Source: a virus. From it: a DNA stretch of 30,685 bases. Numbering within the stretch: the first letter of the stretch is position 1; each line of letters opens with the position of its first letter. The DNA is taken from IMG/VR virus record IMGVR_UViG_3300042469_000167, positions 1 through 30,685 of that record; one strand, 5' to 3'. A program made the position numbers and the translations under genes. Below are positions 15,923 through 24,047 of the stretch, in pieces. The notes beneath the pieces were generated by a model. The model ran no database searches and had not been told where the DNA came from. It worked only from the letters and a program-made list of their open reading frames with translations.

Positions 15923-18382
15923 ATGCCATCAAGAAATTTATCCGCAACATTAACTAATCTAGTTAGCGTAACTGGTAACGGAAATGTTGTATTTTCGGGT
16001 AGCCCAACGATTGATTCTCCTATAATTACAACTAATATAGGATTACCAACTGGAAATACTGCGGCACGCCCAGCCACGCCAACTGCGGGTAATTTAAGAT
16101 TTAATAGTGACGTATCTTCATTCGAAGGATACAATGGAACGAAATGGGGTTCAATCGGTGGTGGATTAGCTCCAACTTCTATTAAAACCTCCAGCGGTTT
16201 TGTTGCTGTTGCAAATGATTTAGTTCGTTGTAATACAGCTTCCGGAGCATTTTCAATAGCATTTCCATCCAGTCCAACTGATGGAGATATTATTGGAATT
16301 GTTGATATTGCTAATAGATTTAATACATATAATTTAACAATATTAGCTAATACAAAATCTATTGAATTAAATTCTACTTCTTATATTTTAGATGTAAATG
16401 GAGCAGCAGTTTCTTTTGTTTATAATTCATCTACGACTAACTGGAAATTATTAAGCATAACAAACTCTCTAGCTAATTCTGCATTTTCTCAAGCCAATAC
16501 AGCAACCGCAACTGGCCAAGCAGCGTTTTCTCAAGCTAACTCTGCATTTTCTCAAGCCAATACAGCAACTACAACTGGCCAAGCAGCATATACTGCAGCC
16601 AATACAGCATTAACTATTGGGCAAGCAGCATATACTCAATCCAATACAGCGATCACAACTGGTCAAGCAGCATTTACTCAAGCTAATGCTGCTTATAATA
16701 CAGCCAATACTAAATTTTCTGCCAATGGCGGAACGATTTCTGGATCTGTTACAATTACAACTGATTTAAATGTTACAGGAAATGTATATCTTAGTGGAAA
16801 TGTAACGACATTAAGTTCAAATAACCTTTCTATCCATGATCCATTAATTTATTTGGCTGAAGATAATCCATCTAATTTACAAGATATTGGTATTGTTGGT
16901 AGTTTTACTGGCAATAAATATCAACACACGGGAATTGTTAGGGATGCAACTGATGGAGTTTGGAAATTATTTTCTAACGTATCTGCTGAACCTACAACTA
17001 CTATAGATTTTTCTAGTGACGTAGTATATGATACTATTAAAGTTGGAGCAGTAACTGCATCTAATGCCTCATTTACTATTGCAACTGGCTCTGCACCATT
17101 TACTGTTGTATCTAATACCTTAGTATCAAACCTTAATGTAGATCTCCTTGACGGACAGCATGGAGCATATTATACCGATTTAAGTAATACCGCGTTGGCT
17201 ACAGCTAATGCTGCTTATAACAAGGCGAATACGATTACCTCTGGATTAACTTCCACATCTATTCAAACCTCAAATTATACAGCTGCGGTTAATGATTTAG
17301 TTCGTTGTAATACAGCTGCTGGAGCATTCTCGGTTACATTTCCTGCTAGCCCAACTGATGGAGCATTAATTGGGATCTTAGATATCGCTGGAACATTTAA
17401 TGCTAATAACGTTTCATTATTAGCAAATGGTAAAACGATTGAAAATGATTCTACATCGTTATTATTGGATATGAATGGAACTTATGTGTCATTCGTCTAT
17501 AGTTCAGCTACATCAAACTGGAAATTATTGGAAACGCCTTTGGGTGGAACTGGGTTAACTCCTACTCCAATTATTACATCTTCTTATATTGCAACAGTTA
17601 ATGATATTGTAAGATGTAATACAGCAGCTGGAGCATTTACGGTTACGTTTCCTGCCGTACCCACTGATGGCGCATTAATTGCTATTTCAGATATTGCTGG
17701 ATCGTTCAATACATATAATTTAACAGTTGTTAAATCTGGAACTGATAAAGTTGAGAATGATACATCAGTAATATTAGATGTAAATAATGCATATGTAACG
17801 TTTATGTATAACCAATTAACTGCAAATTGGAGATTATTACAAACGCCTTCTATTCCCAGTTTAACCGCTACTCCAATTATTACATCTTCTTATACCGCTA
17901 TGGTTAACGATGTTATTAGATGTAATACAGCTGGCGGTGCATTTGCGGTTACGTTCCCAGCGGATCCTTCTGATGGCAGTAAAATTGAAATTATTGACGT
18001 TGCCGGAACGTTTTATACAAATAATTTAACGATTAATCGCGGCGGATTTACTACTATTGAAAATGATACGTCAATAGTATTAGATATGAATAGCGCTTAT
18101 GTGTCGTTTATGTATAATTACTCGACGTCAAATTGGAGATTACTACAAACTCCGGTTGGATCGTTAGGTAATGTTATAGCAAATACAACAGTAACGGGTA
18201 TGGTAAAAGTTTCTGGAGCTGTATTAGCAAATGCAGTTGCCGGAGTGGATTATATGGCAGCGGTGGCTCCTGGAGCCAATAATAATATTTTAACAAGTAA
18301 TGGAACATCTTGGGTTTCTACTACTTCTACAGCAGCATCAACCGGCAAAGCAATTGCCATGTCTATCGTTTTTGGAGGTTAA
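15923..18382 (+). CDS. Modular tail fibre, 819 aa
   Basis: The N-terminus MPSRNLSATLTNLVSVTGNG is followed by a GLPTGNTAARPATPTAGNLRFN segment (given in part) typical of phage fibres. Then come one beta module with VRCNTASGAF (about 84-180), a short heptad shaft of QAN repeats (about 180-266), one copy of the YQHTGIVRD / LNVDLLDGQHG module (about 269-418), and three more beta modules in tandem with [VI]RCNTA-x-GAF. The C-terminus ends in TGKAIAMSIVFGG, a common phage fibre ending. DNA in the 269-418 module is nearly identical in places to the first module copy of the 1700-aa fibre. GAGG before the start lies in the preceding chaperone gene. It opens the second cassette. Confidence 0.85.
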   Translation: MPSRNLSATLTNLVSVTGNGNVVFSGSPTIDSPIITTNIGLPTGNTAARPATPTAGNLRFNSDVSSFEGYNGTKWGSIGGGLAPTSIKTSSGFVAVANDLVRCNTASGAFSIAFPSSPTDGDIIGIVDIANRFNTYNLTILANTKSIELNSTSYILDVNGAAVSFVYNSSTTNWKLLSITNSLANSAFSQANTATATGQAAFSQANSAFSQANTATTTGQAAYTAANTALTIGQAAYTQSNTAITTGQAAFTQANAAYNTANTKFSANGGTISGSVTITTDLNVTGNVYLSGNVTTLSSNNLSIHDPLIYLAEDNPSNLQDIGIVGSFTGNKYQHTGIVRDATDGVWKLFSNVSAEPTTTIDFSSDVVYDTIKVGAVTASNASFTIATGSAPFTVVSNTLVSNLNVDLLDGQHGAYYTDLSNTALATANAAYNKANTITSGLTSTSIQTSNYTAAVNDLVRCNTAAGAFSVTFPASPTDGALIGILDIAGTFNANNVSLLANGKTIENDSTSLLLDMNGTYVSFVYSSATSNWKLLETPLGGTGLTPTPIITSSYIATVNDIVRCNTAAGAFTVTFPAVPTDGALIAISDIAGSFNTYNLTVVKSGTDKVENDTSVILDVNNAYVTFMYNQLTANWRLLQTPSIPSLTATPIITSSYTAMVNDVIRCNTAGGAFAVTFPADPSDGSKIEIIDVAGTFYTNNLTINRGGFTTIENDTSIVLDMNSAYVSFMYNYSTSNWRLLQTPVGSLGNVIANTTVTGMVKVSGAVLANAVAGVDYMAAVAPGANNNILTSNGTSWVSTTSTAASTGKAIAMSIVFGG

Positions 18383-18772
18383 ATGGCAGCGCCTAATATC
18401 GTCGGTGTGACAACAATCACTGGCAAAACAACTTATTTGACACCATCAGTAAACACTAATGTCGTATTGCTATCCAATGCTACGTCTAGTGGAAAAGTTA
18501 TAAAATTAAATAACATTATGGCTACTAATGTTGATGGTACTAATTCAATTAATGCTACAATAGCACTTTATACTAATGGTTCAGTTGCCCAAGGTAGTGC
18601 ACCATCAGGTGGTACAGCTTACCCGTTGATCTATACAGTAGCAGTTCCTGCCGGTTCAGCATTATCTTTATTAGATAAATCTGTGTATCTTGAAGAAAAT
18701 ATGTCTGTTATAGTTACTTCAGGAACTGCAAGTAAAATAAATTATACAGTTTCTTACGAAGAGATTTCATAA
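18383..18772 (+). CDS. Small virion beta-sandwich protein, 129 aa
   Basis: The sequence MAAPNIVGVTTITGKT, LLSNATSSGKVIKLNNIMATNVDGTN and the C-terminal SYEEIS match a small, widespread phage structural protein of unknown detailed function that sits among tail genes. GGAGG lies just before the ATG, which directly follows the stop of the upstream fibre. Its own stop overlaps the next start as TAATG. It is probably a tail or fibre accessory component; no catalytic feature is seen. Confidence 0.7.
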   Translation: MAAPNIVGVTTITGKTTYLTPSVNTNVVLLSNATSSGKVIKLNNIMATNVDGTNSINATIALYTNGSVAQGSAPSGGTAYPLIYTVAVPAGSALSLLDKSVYLEENMSVIVTSGTASKINYTVSYEEIS

Positions 18773-19803
18773 TGTCAAGATATCAAGGTGGCATGATTGG
18801 CAGTGTTGCTAATACTCCTAGCGGAACTGCATATACGGGTAGAGCAAATGGAGTATTTCCGCTGCCTCAACAAATTGTAGCAAAAAGTTCATCCTTATGG
18901 GCAATAGGTCAAACAGTACCTAATGCACCGACTATAGGGACTGCTACTGGTACTGGTGCTACGTCAATTTCAGTAGCCTTTATTCCTCCCGTACAGAATG
19001 GCGGTTCTACTATCACAAGTTATACTGTTACGAGTTCTGGCGGACAAACTGCTACAGGAGGAAGTTCTCCGATTGTTGTTACAGGGTTAACTACAGGTAC
19101 GAGTTATACGTTTACAGTTACAGCTACTAATGCATTAGGAACAAGTGTTAGTTCAGGCACATCTAATAGTGTGTTGTTAATATCTGATCCGTATTTCAGT
19201 TCAGTTAGTTTACTGTTAAATGGTGATACTCTTACCGATTTGAGTAGTAGTCCTAAGACTATTACTAATAATGGTTCTGTTACTGTTAATACTACTACTA
19301 AAAAGTATGGTACTGGTAGTATGGCGTTTAGTGGTAGTAATTATTTGACGGCAAACGCAGGTTCGTTAGTTGCAATGGGTACCGGTGATTATACTGTAGA
19401 GTTCTGGTTTTATCAAACATCTGTGCCTGGTAACCAGGCACAGATGTTTGATACTAGAAACGCTTACCTAAACGGTATTATTGTAGCTAACGGCACCAAT
19501 CGAGCACCTTATTTTTATTCTGGAAATTCATATGTAATATCATCAGTAATCACTAATTTAAATCAGTGGTACCATATTGCTGCTGTTAGATCCGGTACAA
19601 CTATGACAATGTACTTAAACGGAGTAAATGTTGGTAGCGCCACTTCAACCGATAATATAGTCGGAACTAATTGCTACATTGGTCAGTCTTATGATTTATA
19701 TCAAGCTACATTTGGTTACATCGACGACCTACGCATAACAAAAGGCGTAGCACGATACACTTCTAACTTTACTCCACCAACAGCATCGTTTCCAACTTTT
19801 TAA
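18772..19803 (+). CDS. FN3-LamG adhesin-like protein, 343 aa
   Basis: Three parts are visible. An N-terminal segment of about 45 residues (GGMIGSVANTPSGTAYTGRA) is of a phage tail type. An FN3 domain spans about residues 49-137, with PNAPTIGTA, NGGSTITSYTVTSSGG, ITGLTTGTSYTFTVTATNALG-like strands. A LamG-like module (about 144-343) closes with GYIDDLRITKGVARYTSNF. The LamG part belongs to the same family as the seven modules of the 1573-aa protein. A perfect inverted repeat with 20-base arms lies within the LamG coding sequence at 19411-19453. It overlaps the preceding gene by one base and is probably a receptor-binding component. Confidence 0.85.
   Translation: MSRYQGGMIGSVANTPSGTAYTGRANGVFPLPQQIVAKSSSLWAIGQTVPNAPTIGTATGTGATSISVAFIPPVQNGGSTITSYTVTSSGGQTATGGSSPIVVTGLTTGTSYTFTVTATNALGTSVSSGTSNSVLLISDPYFSSVSLLLNGDTLTDLSSSPKTITNNGSVTVNTTTKKYGTGSMAFSGSNYLTANAGSLVAMGTGDYTVEFWFYQTSVPGNQAQMFDTRNAYLNGIIVANGTNRAPYFYSGNSYVISSVITNLNQWYHIAAVRSGTTMTMYLNGVNVGSATSTDNIVGTNCYIGQSYDLYQATFGYIDDLRITKGVARYTSNFTPPTASFPTF
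19411..19453. repeat. Perfect inverted repeat, 20-bp arms, TAA loop, inside a CDS
   Basis: The left arm TATCAAACATCTGTGCCTGG (19411-19430) is exactly complementary to 19434-19453, with loop TAA at 19431-19433. It encodes the YQTSVPGNQAQMFDT part of the LamG domain without breaking the frame. No T-tract follows, so it is not a standard terminator. It is among the longest perfect hairpins noticed in the window. Confidence 0.95.
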
Positions 19804-19812
19804 GGAATAAAA

Positions 19813-19938
19813 ATGTCTAAAAATTTATCATCTACCTTAAGAGGAACAAACTACGGTACTTTGCCTGTATTGAATGGTGGTACAGGAGTAACAACCTCTA
19901 CTGGTACTACTAATCTTGTTCTGTCTAATCGTAAATAA
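19813..19938 (+). CDS. 41-aa fibre N-terminal fragment (mini-gene or remnant)
   Basis: ATG 19813 is preceded by AAGGAATAAAA, a normal ribosome-binding context here. The 41 residues begin MSKNLSSTLRGTNYG and contain LNGGTG, matching the N-terminal module of the fibres at 19976, 23371 and 24993. The frame then ends at TAA 19936-19938, without the body of the fibre. It is either a truncated copy left by recombination or a short docking peptide expressed on its own. The stop overlaps the late-promoter-like box before the next gene. Confidence 0.6.
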   Translation: MSKNLSSTLRGTNYGTLPVLNGGTGVTTSTGTTNLVLSNRK

Positions 19939-19941
19939 ATA
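19934..19941 (+). promoter_or_regulatory. Late-promoter-like box AATAAATA
   Basis: AATAAATA matches the T4 late core at 7 of 8 and lies 34 bases before the ATG of the fibre at 19976. It overlaps the last codons of the 41-aa fragment. An internal promoter here would let the later cassettes be expressed separately. Confidence 0.4.
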
Positions 19942-19975
19942 TGATAATAAACTAAATTTAAGTAGGAAATAACGA

Positions 19976-20755
19976 ATGGCGAAAAGTCTTTCAAATATAA
20001 TAAGAACTGCCAGCGGTAGCATTCCATTACAAGTTAGTAATGGCGGAACTGGAACGTCAACGTTAACTGGATTAGTAAAAGCAAATGGAACCAATGCTTT
20101 CGTTGCTGCTACTGCTGGAACAGATTACTTAATTCCAGGTGGAAATTTAGCTAATTGTACTAATTTATCGTTAACCTCCGGTGTTACCGGAACTCTTCCT
20201 GTTGCTAATGGCGGTACTGGAACATCAACATTAACTGGATTAGTAAAAGCTAATGGAATCAACGCTTTCGTTGCTGCTACTGCTGGGACGGATTATCTTG
20301 CTCCGCCTACCGGAACTTCAATCCTAAAAGCTAATTCTAGTGGTGCATTAGTTAATGCAGTTGCTGGGGTTGATTATGTTTTTGCTAATACTGCAACAAC
20401 TTTTACAAAACCGCAAACCCCTTCTACTTCCGCAGAAACTGCTCCATCAACTAATGCAGTTACATGGGATTTGACTACTAATCAGATTTTCAGAATCAAT
20501 CTAAATGCTAATATTACTACATTTAATTTAACTGGAACATTAAGCAGTTTAGTTGGTAATCAATATGAAGTTATTATTAGATATAATGGCGGATCTACAG
20601 TTTCTTGGAATACTAATATGAAATGGACGGCTGCTACTGCTCCAACTTTAACTGGAACTAGTGGTAAAATTGATGTATTAACTTTTGTCGTAGCAAGCAC
20701 AGATGGAACCAATTATTATTTGGTTAACACTGGCATTAAATTAAACGTTGGTTAA
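19976..20755 (+). CDS. Short tail-fibre-like protein, 259 aa
   Basis: The protein begins MAKSLSNIIRTASG and carries two tandem copies of a NGGTGTSTLTGLVKANG unit that continues into AFVAATAGTDYL (about residues 21-54 and 78-111). These are typical phage fibre linker modules. The C-terminal part (about 150-259: TWDLTTNQIFRINL, MKWTAATAPTLTG, FVVASTDGTNYYLVN) is a beta domain seen at phage fibre ends. AGGAAATAACGA before the ATG is a good ribosome-binding context. The next ORF begins only three bases after its stop and in the same frame, which is discussed in the findings. Confidence 0.8.
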   Translation: MAKSLSNIIRTASGSIPLQVSNGGTGTSTLTGLVKANGTNAFVAATAGTDYLIPGGNLANCTNLSLTSGVTGTLPVANGGTGTSTLTGLVKANGINAFVAATAGTDYLAPPTGTSILKANSSGALVNAVAGVDYVFANTATTFTKPQTPSTSAETAPSTNAVTWDLTTNQIFRINLNANITTFNLTGTLSSLVGNQYEVIIRYNGGSTVSWNTNMKWTAATAPTLTGTSGKIDVLTFVVASTDGTNYYLVNTGIKLNVG

Positions 20756-20758
20756 ATT

Positions 20759-20878
20759 ATGTTTACATTAATTGGTGTTCCTAAAGAAAAAGTAAAGTGT
20801 CCGCATTGCACTAAAATGGGTGGTATTGGAATTATGAATAGATGGCATTTTGATAATTGTAAGGAGTTAGTAATATGA
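20759..20878 (+). CDS. Stand-alone C2HC zinc-finger-like peptide, 39 aa
   Basis: The frame from ATG 20759 to TGA 20876-20878 encodes a 39-residue protein with CPHC (residues 14-17) and RWHFDNC (residues 28-34), a likely Zn-binding C-x2-C...H-x3-C set. The same CPHC...GG...M.RWHFDNC pattern is known from zinc modules attached to phage homing endonucleases; here no nuclease domain is present. The Shine-Dalgarno sequence is weak and the start follows the upstream stop by one codon, so translation may depend on coupling. Its stop overlaps the next start as ATGA. It may be a relic of a homing endonuclease or an independent small nucleic-acid-binding protein. Confidence 0.7.
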   Translation: MFTLIGVPKEKVKCPHCTKMGGIGIMNRWHFDNCKELVI

Positions 20879-22872
20879 GTTTAATGTTAAATTCTAATTC
20901 TGATGATGGTGAAACTCTTTATTCCGATTCGGTCTTCAGCACATATTTGTACACCGGTAGCGCCTCAACGCCGCAAACTATTAACAACGGCATCGATTTA
21001 GCTGGTAAGGGTGGGTTGGTTTGGGTAAAATCTAGAAATAATGCATCTGCAACTGCTGGACATGCTCTTTTTGATACAGTTAGGGGTAGAAGTTATGGAC
21101 TTGCTACTCAAACAACTGCTGCACAGATTGGTCCTTCAGCAGGAGGGTCTGATTTAGTATCTTTTAACTCAAATGGCTTTACAGTAGGAAGTAACAATAG
21201 TTGGGCTATTAATGTAGGTATTGATTATGCATCATGGACATTCCGCAAAGCTGCGAAGTTTTTTGACATAGTAACATGGACTGGGGATGGTAATGTTTAT
21301 CCAGCGAACAGAACTATTAATCATTCTTTAGGTTCAACTCCAGGAATGATTATAATTAAAGTGACATCAGCGACTGATGATTGGGTTGTTTATCATAATA
21401 ATTGGTCATATGCGACAAGTAAATGGTTTCGATTAAATACTACAGAAGCGCCTTTAAGTGGAACGACAGTATCAGCTGTAAATTCAACAAGTTTTACTGT
21501 AACAGATCAAGTAGCATATACCGGAGATTCATTAAATCAATTAAATCAAACTTATGTTGCTTATGTTTTTGGTCATGATACAACTTCTACTGGCATGATT
21601 CAGACTGGAAATTATACAGGTAACGGTAGTGCAACTGGACCTATTGTTTCTTTGGGATGGGAACCGCAATGGTTAATAATTAAAAATGCTACTGGGACTG
21701 GATCATGGCAAATTATTGATAACATGCGCGGAATGTCTGTAGGTGGAGCAGATGCCACTTTACAATCCAATGCATCTACTGCAGAAACTTCCGTTGATTA
21801 TGTAAGTCCAACTGCTACTGGGTTTCAAATAACATCAACTTCTGCGGAAGTTAACACAAATGCAGCAACCTACATCTACATGGCAATCCGCAGACCTAAC
21901 AAGCCACCAACGAGTGGGACGCAGGTGTTTCAAACTATTACGGCACAAGGCGATTTAGTCCAAACATCAACTGCAACATTTCCATTGGATATGCAGTTCA
22001 ACACTTTTTATGACCAAAGCAACTCAACATATAACAACCAAATAAATGACAGGTTGCGTGGCATAGGTTTTTCACCAACATTTAATGCTACGCCACATTT
22101 GACAACGGCACTTACAGCCGCTGAAACAACATCAAGCAGCTACCTTGCCTTTAATGGTAATGGCATGGATGTTACAAAATCAGATGGGTGGGGTACTTGG
22201 AAAGCAATTTTTTACAATTTCAAACGCGCCCCTGGTTTTTTTGATATGGTCTGTTATACAGGGACCAATAGCAACCAAGCTGTTGCTCACAATTTAGGTG
22301 TTATACCTGAGTTAATCTTTGCAAAAAGTAGAAGTATCGTTGCTGACTGGTGCGGTGTTCGTAGAAATGGTGGAAATATTGCTTTTGGTATGAGTATTAG
22401 TAGTGGTGATGCTTTGCAATACGGTGCTAGTTTTCCATTCGTACCGTCCGACATAAGCTTAACAGCTACATCAATGAATCCACAGTTTTTTGAAAGTAGT
22501 GCAGGTACCACTCGAGCAAATGCATTAGGTGGAACCTACGTTGCTTATCTATTCGCCACACTAGCAGGTATATCCAAAGTAGGCTCTTACACGGGTAATG
22601 GCAGCTCACAAACTATAGCATGTGGTTTCGCTGCAGGTGCTAGATTTATCTTAATCAAGCGAACCGATGCGGCTGGGGATTGGTATGTATGGGATAGCGC
22701 ACGAGGTATTGTTGCTGCAAACGACCCACATTTGTCACTCAATACTATTGCAGCTCATGTCACAACTGACGATTCAATTGACCCAGATAACTCAGGCTTT
22801 ATTGTGAATCAAGTTGCAGCGACTAATATCAATGTAACATCAGCAACTTATATCTTCTTGGCAATAGCATAG
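20875..22872 (+). CDS. DUF7483-like virion protein, 665 aa
   Basis: The sequence shows the recurrent features of a phage virion family that I recall as DUF7483: GLVWVKSR, GHALFDTVRG, GFTVGSN, YASWTFRKAAKFFD and a C-terminal end in NPDNSGF-like IDPDNSGFIVNQ, ATNINVTSATYIFLAIA. A unit with [YW]TG[ND]G followed by a hydrophobic stretch and IK or AK recurs four times (near residues 135, 247, 452 and 567), so the protein is probably built of repeated jelly-roll domains. It likely binds cell-surface glycans or forms the fibre body. The start at 20875 is preceded by AAGGAG inside the zinc-finger gene and overlaps its stop. The next gene is a chaperone, as expected for a fibre. Confidence 0.75.
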   Translation: MSLMLNSNSDDGETLYSDSVFSTYLYTGSASTPQTINNGIDLAGKGGLVWVKSRNNASATAGHALFDTVRGRSYGLATQTTAAQIGPSAGGSDLVSFNSNGFTVGSNNSWAINVGIDYASWTFRKAAKFFDIVTWTGDGNVYPANRTINHSLGSTPGMIIIKVTSATDDWVVYHNNWSYATSKWFRLNTTEAPLSGTTVSAVNSTSFTVTDQVAYTGDSLNQLNQTYVAYVFGHDTTSTGMIQTGNYTGNGSATGPIVSLGWEPQWLIIKNATGTGSWQIIDNMRGMSVGGADATLQSNASTAETSVDYVSPTATGFQITSTSAEVNTNAATYIYMAIRRPNKPPTSGTQVFQTITAQGDLVQTSTATFPLDMQFNTFYDQSNSTYNNQINDRLRGIGFSPTFNATPHLTTALTAAETTSSSYLAFNGNGMDVTKSDGWGTWKAIFYNFKRAPGFFDMVCYTGTNSNQAVAHNLGVIPELIFAKSRSIVADWCGVRRNGGNIAFGMSISSGDALQYGASFPFVPSDISLTATSMNPQFFESSAGTTRANALGGTYVAYLFATLAGISKVGSYTGNGSSQTIACGFAAGARFILIKRTDAAGDWYVWDSARGIVAANDPHLSLNTIAAHVTTDDSIDPDNSGFIVNQVAATNINVTSATYIFLAIA

Positions 22873-22879
22873 GAACAAA

Positions 22880-23359
22880 ATGGAAATTTTAATAAAAGAA
22901 ACTAATCAAGTAATCTCTGAACAAGAATTTAGAAATCTTTATCCTAATACAAGTTTTCCTGCTATTCTTTTAGAAGATATACTGACAGATTTTGGTGCTG
23001 TTGCAATTCTTGAAGGTCCGCAAGCAACCCCAACATCTCCATATGAATATTCATTTCGAGATGGTATACAAGAGATAAATGGTAAATATTTTACTAAATA
23101 TAGTTTAGGACCTATCTTTGTTGATGATGAACATCAAACAGCAGTTCAACAACAATTAGAATACAAAGCAAGAATTGATGAACAACAAGCTATTTCTATT
23201 AGAAATCAACGAAATGAATTATTAAAAGATAGTGATTGGACGCAAATAGTTGATGCAACAGTTAATAAAGAAATTTGGTTAACATATAGACAAGCATTAA
23301 GAGATATAACAGCTCAAGAAGGATTTCCATTTAATATAACATGGCCAATCCAACCATAA
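22880..23359 (+). CDS. Tail assembly chaperone, Phage_tail_APC-like, 159 aa (second copy)
   Basis: The C-terminal signature RNQRNELLKDSDWTQIVD...YRQALRDITAQEGFPFNITWP is the PF16778 type and closely matches the copy at 15479. The N-terminal half differs (EILIKETNQVISEQEFRNLYPNTSFP), with only the layout and a TSFP motif shared, so each copy is probably matched to its own fibre. AGGAACAAA precedes the ATG. It closes the second cassette, after the DUF7483-like protein. Confidence 0.85.
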   Translation: MEILIKETNQVISEQEFRNLYPNTSFPAILLEDILTDFGAVAILEGPQATPTSPYEYSFRDGIQEINGKYFTKYSLGPIFVDDEHQTAVQQQLEYKARIDEQQAISIRNQRNELLKDSDWTQIVDATVNKEIWLTYRQALRDITAQEGFPFNITWPIQP

Positions 23360-23370
23360 GGAAATAAAGA

Positions 23371-24036
23371 ATGGCAAAAAACCTTTCGAATTTATTAAAA
23401 GTTACTAATACTGCTGCAACGCCAGTTTCATTGGGCGGAACTGGTGTTATGACTTTAACTGGTATCGTTAAAGCAAATGGAACAAACCCTTTCGTTGCTG
23501 CTACTGCTGGAACAGATTACTTGGCTCCAGGCGGAAATTTAGCTAATTGTACTAATCTATCGTTAACCTCTGGTGTTACCGGAACTCTTCCTGTTGCTAA
23601 TGGTGGAACTGGTGTAATAACATTAACTGCTAATAGCGTTATGTTGGGTAATGGAACTTCTTCCGTTCAAACTGTTTCTCCTGGAAATACAGGTAATGTA
23701 TTATTGTCAAATGGTACTACTTGGACTTCCTCAGCATTATCAGTAACTCCTACTTGGCAAATTAAAAATACAACATATCTTGCAGTAGCTAAAGATTATA
23801 TCCTTGCTAATACCTCTGGTGGCGCATTTACGATTACACTTCCGGTATCCCCTGTAGTTAATGATTTTGTGGCTATTGCTGATTATGCAGGAACTTTCGG
23901 AACAAATAATTTAACAGCTAATTCTAATGGTAATAAAATAATGGGAACAGTTCAAGATTTTATTTTAAATGTATCCAATAGAAATGCAACTTTATTATAT
24001 GCCGATGCCAATAAAGGTTGGGTAATTACTTTTTAA
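23371..24036 (+). CDS. Short tail-fibre-like protein, 221 aa
   Basis: It begins MAKNLSNLLKVTNTAATPVS, the N-terminal docking pattern also found at 19813, 19976 and 24993. It carries GGTG linker modules (about residues 23-56 and 76-100), then SNGTTWTSSALS, and ends in a beta module with YLAVAKDYILANTSGGAFTI, related to the VRCNTAAGAF module of the larger fibres but without its Cys. AAGGAAATAAAGA before the ATG is a good ribosome-binding context. The DNA at its 5' half is close to that of the 19976 gene (for example the LANCTNLSLTSGVTGTLPVANGG segment), which suggests duplication. Confidence 0.8.
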   Translation: MAKNLSNLLKVTNTAATPVSLGGTGVMTLTGIVKANGTNPFVAATAGTDYLAPGGNLANCTNLSLTSGVTGTLPVANGGTGVITLTANSVMLGNGTSSVQTVSPGNTGNVLLSNGTTWTSSALSVTPTWQIKNTTYLAVAKDYILANTSGGAFTITLPVSPVVNDFVAIADYAGTFGTNNLTANSNGNKIMGTVQDFILNVSNRNATLLYADANKGWVITF

Positions 24037-24047
24037 TAGGAAATAAT

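Noticed and set aside
24018-24047. Longer start of the glycine-rich adhesin (MGNYFLIGNN...)
   Set aside because: It lies within the previous gene and has no ribosome site, whereas the ATG at 24048 follows AGGAAATAAT.
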